6,147 bases of DNA from Chloroflexi bacterium RBG_16_60_22 (GTDB lineage Bacteria; Chloroflexota; Dehalococcoidia; Dehalococcoidales; RBG-16-60-22). Shown here piece after piece: positions 4,778 through 6,147 of this stretch (position 1 is its first letter; every line of letters begins with the position of its first letter). The position numbers and the translations under genes were made by a program. The notes under the pieces are model-generated. The model searched no databases, was not told the origin of the DNA, and worked only from the letters and a program-made list of their open reading frames with translations. Where the stretch lies: contig MGNX01000102.1 of assembly GCA_001796935.1 (NCBI GenBank), positions 3,648 to 9,794 of the forward strand. Reading direction: 5' to 3'.

Positions 4778-6147
4778 ATGCGCGCCATCATCAGCGTCTC
4801 GGACAAGACCGGCGCCGTGGCGTTCGCCGCGGGGCTGGTCAGGCTCGGCTACGAGATATTCAGCACCGGCAACACCCAAAAGGCCATCGCCGCGGCCGGG
4901 GTGGCGGTAAAAAGCGTCTCGGACATCACCGGCTTCCCCGAAATCCTCGACGGCCGGGTCAAGACCCTCCACCCCATGGTCCACGGCGGTATCCTCGCCC
5001 GGCGCGACCTCCCCGCCCACATGAAAGAGTTGGCGGAGAAGCACATCGAGAAAATCGACCTCGTGGCCGTCAACCTCTACCCCTTCGTGCAGACGGTGTC
5101 TAAAGAAGGCGTCACCCTGGAGGACGCCCTGGAGAACGTCGATATCGGCGGGCCGACCATGATTCGCGCCTCCGCCAAGAACTTCCCCGGCGTCATTGTC
5201 GTCGTTGACCCCGCCGATTACCCCCGGGTGCTGGAGAAGCTGCAGAAGGGCGATTTGCCCCTGGAGGAGAGGAAAAGGCTGGCACAGAAAGCCTTCCAGC
5301 ACACCGCCATCTACGATACCGCCATCGCCCAGTACCTCCGGGGCGATGACAGGCTCCCCGAAGAGATGACCGTGGCCATGAGGAAGCGCTACGGCCTGCG
5401 CTACGGCGAGAACCCCCACCAGAAGGCCGCCTTCTACGCCGAGCTGGCTGTGGGCACGAGGCAGAATACCGGCATCACCTGGGCCCAGCAGCTCCACGGC
5501 AAGGAGCTTTCCTTCAACAATATCCTGGATGCCGACGCGGCCTGGGGCGCGGCCGTCGATTTTGCCGCCCCGACCGTCGCCGTTATCAAGCACACCAACC
5601 CCTGCGGCCTGGCCAGCCACAAGGACATCGCCGAGGCCTACCGCCGCGCCTTCAGCGGCGACGACGTGGCTGCCTTCGGCGGCATCGTGGCCGCCAACCG
5701 GCCGGTGACGCCGGCCATGGCCGGGGCCATGAAGCCTGTCTTTTACGAAATCGTTATCGCCCCCGGCTACGAGCCGAAGGCATTGGAGCTGTTGAAGAAG
5801 AAAAAGGACCTTCGTATCCTGGTGGCGGAGCTGCCGCCCGGCTACGGCAAGGAGGAGTGCGGCTATACCGACATCCGCCGGGTCAAGGGCGGCTTCCTGG
5901 TGCAGGACTCGGACTCCCTGCCGGAAGGACAGGTTACTTTGAAAACCGTCACCAGGCGCGCCCCCACGGCTAAAGAGAAGGGTGACCTGCTCTTCGCCTG
6001 GCGGGCCGCCAAGCACGTCAAGTCCAACGCCATCATGCTGGTCAGGGATAAGACCGTGGTGGGGATGGGGGCGGGCCAGCCCAGCCGCATCGTCAGCGCC
6101 CGCATCGCCGGGGAGAAGGCCGGGGACAAGGCCAGGGGCAGCGTCCT
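4778..6147 (+). CDS. purH: Bifunctional AICAR transformylase/IMP cyclohydrolase, 3' end cut by window
   Basis: PurH carries out the last two steps to IMP: formyl transfer from 10-formyltetrahydrofolate to AICAR, then ring closure. The frame is open from the ATG at 4778 to the window end: 456 codons of an expected 510-530, so about 60 residues are missing beyond the window. The N-terminal cyclohydrolase (MGS-like) domain shows VKTLHP (Lys62), NLYPF (Tyr101), DIGGPTMIRASAKN (Asp122, Lys134), corresponding to human Lys66, Tyr104, Asp125 and Lys137. The transformylase part shows RYGENPHQ (208-215), LHGKELSFNNILDADAA, KHTNPCG (Lys271, His272), AFGGIVAANRP (299-309), VKSNAI and GMGAGQPSR (429-437). 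All key residues seen so far are intact. GGAG at 4769-4772 sits 5 nt before the start. It probably follows purM in one transcript, with the hairpin repeat between. Confidence 0.96.
   Translation, partial: MRAIISVSDKTGAVAFAAGLVRLGYEIFSTGNTQKAIAAAGVAVKSVSDITGFPEILDGRVKTLHPMVHGGILARRDLPAHMKELAEKHIEKIDLVAVNLYPFVQTVSKEGVTLEDALENVDIGGPTMIRASAKNFPGVIVVVDPADYPRVLEKLQKGDLPLEERKRLAQKAFQHTAIYDTAIAQYLRGDDRLPEEMTVAMRKRYGLRYGENPHQKAAFYAELAVGTRQNTGITWAQQLHGKELSFNNILDADAAWGAAVDFAAPTVAVIKHTNPCGLASHKDIAEAYRRAFSGDDVAAFGGIVAANRPVTPAMAGAMKPVFYEIVIAPGYEPKALELLKKKKDLRILVAELPPGYGKEECGYTDIRRVKGGFLVQDSDSLPEGQVTLKTVTRRAPTAKEKGDLLFAWRAAKHVKSNAIMLVRDKTVVGMGAGQPSRIVSARIAGEKAGDKARGSV

Noticed and set aside
4635..4910. 91-codon + strand frame spanning the purM-purH gap
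   Set aside because: It runs through the hairpin repeat and then out of frame into purH; the product is low-complexity without family features.
4244..6016. 590-codon open frame on the minus strand opposite purM and purH
   Set aside because: It is antisense to two unmistakable conserved genes, is rich in Gly/Val/His/Asp as expected from reading GC-rich codons backwards, and resembles no family.
1..6147. CRISPR array or origin
   Set aside because: No regularly spaced identical repeats are present; the repeats found are dispersed hairpin elements. No cluster of DnaA-type boxes was noticed.

Overview
The window looks like a GC-rich bacterial chromosome fragment. Two families of short palindromic intergenic repeats occur in it. 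They resemble repeats I associate with Dehalococcoidia (Chloroflexota) genomes, but that taxonomic guess rests on recalled repeat style plus GC-rich codon use and was not searched. All protein genes read on the + strand. The only minus-strand gene is a tRNA-Cys.

Layout. Positions 1-241 hold no gene: there is a two-hairpin repeat (22-112), a half-copy of a second repeat family (131-165) and a promoter (225-253). Positions 242-2800 form an accessory gene group: DinB-like gene, DUF1353 gene, transglutaminase-like gene, GYD-domain gene, second DinB-like gene. The two DinB proteins are ungapped paralogues (103 of 175 residues identical by hand count). They also share a 12-base upstream element and the same ribosome-binding block, so the three-gene cassette sits between two duplicated units. 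Just after the second copy, 2814-2852 looks like the decayed C-terminus of a third DinB copy. Positions 2904-3242 form a self-contained unit: strong promoter, a 77-residue protein of unknown function and an intrinsic terminator. Positions 3271-3505 hold a 72-bp TGTCA/TGACA-ended repeat, then a tRNA-Cys(GCA) on the minus strand with its own promoter.

Positions 3635-6147 hold two purine-biosynthesis genes. purM (AIR synthetase) is complete and purH (AICAR transformylase/IMP cyclohydrolase) is cut off by the window end. They are separated by a 135-nt gap holding the second copy of the two-hairpin repeat. PurM makes the imidazole ring of AIR, and PurH performs the last two steps to IMP. purN, often found between or beside these genes, is absent here.

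The housekeeping part is ordinary. The less usual parts are the DinB-bracketed cassette with its DinB remnant, the DUF1353/transglutaminase-like pair, and the two repeat families. I see no evidence strong enough to call any of this a new functional system.
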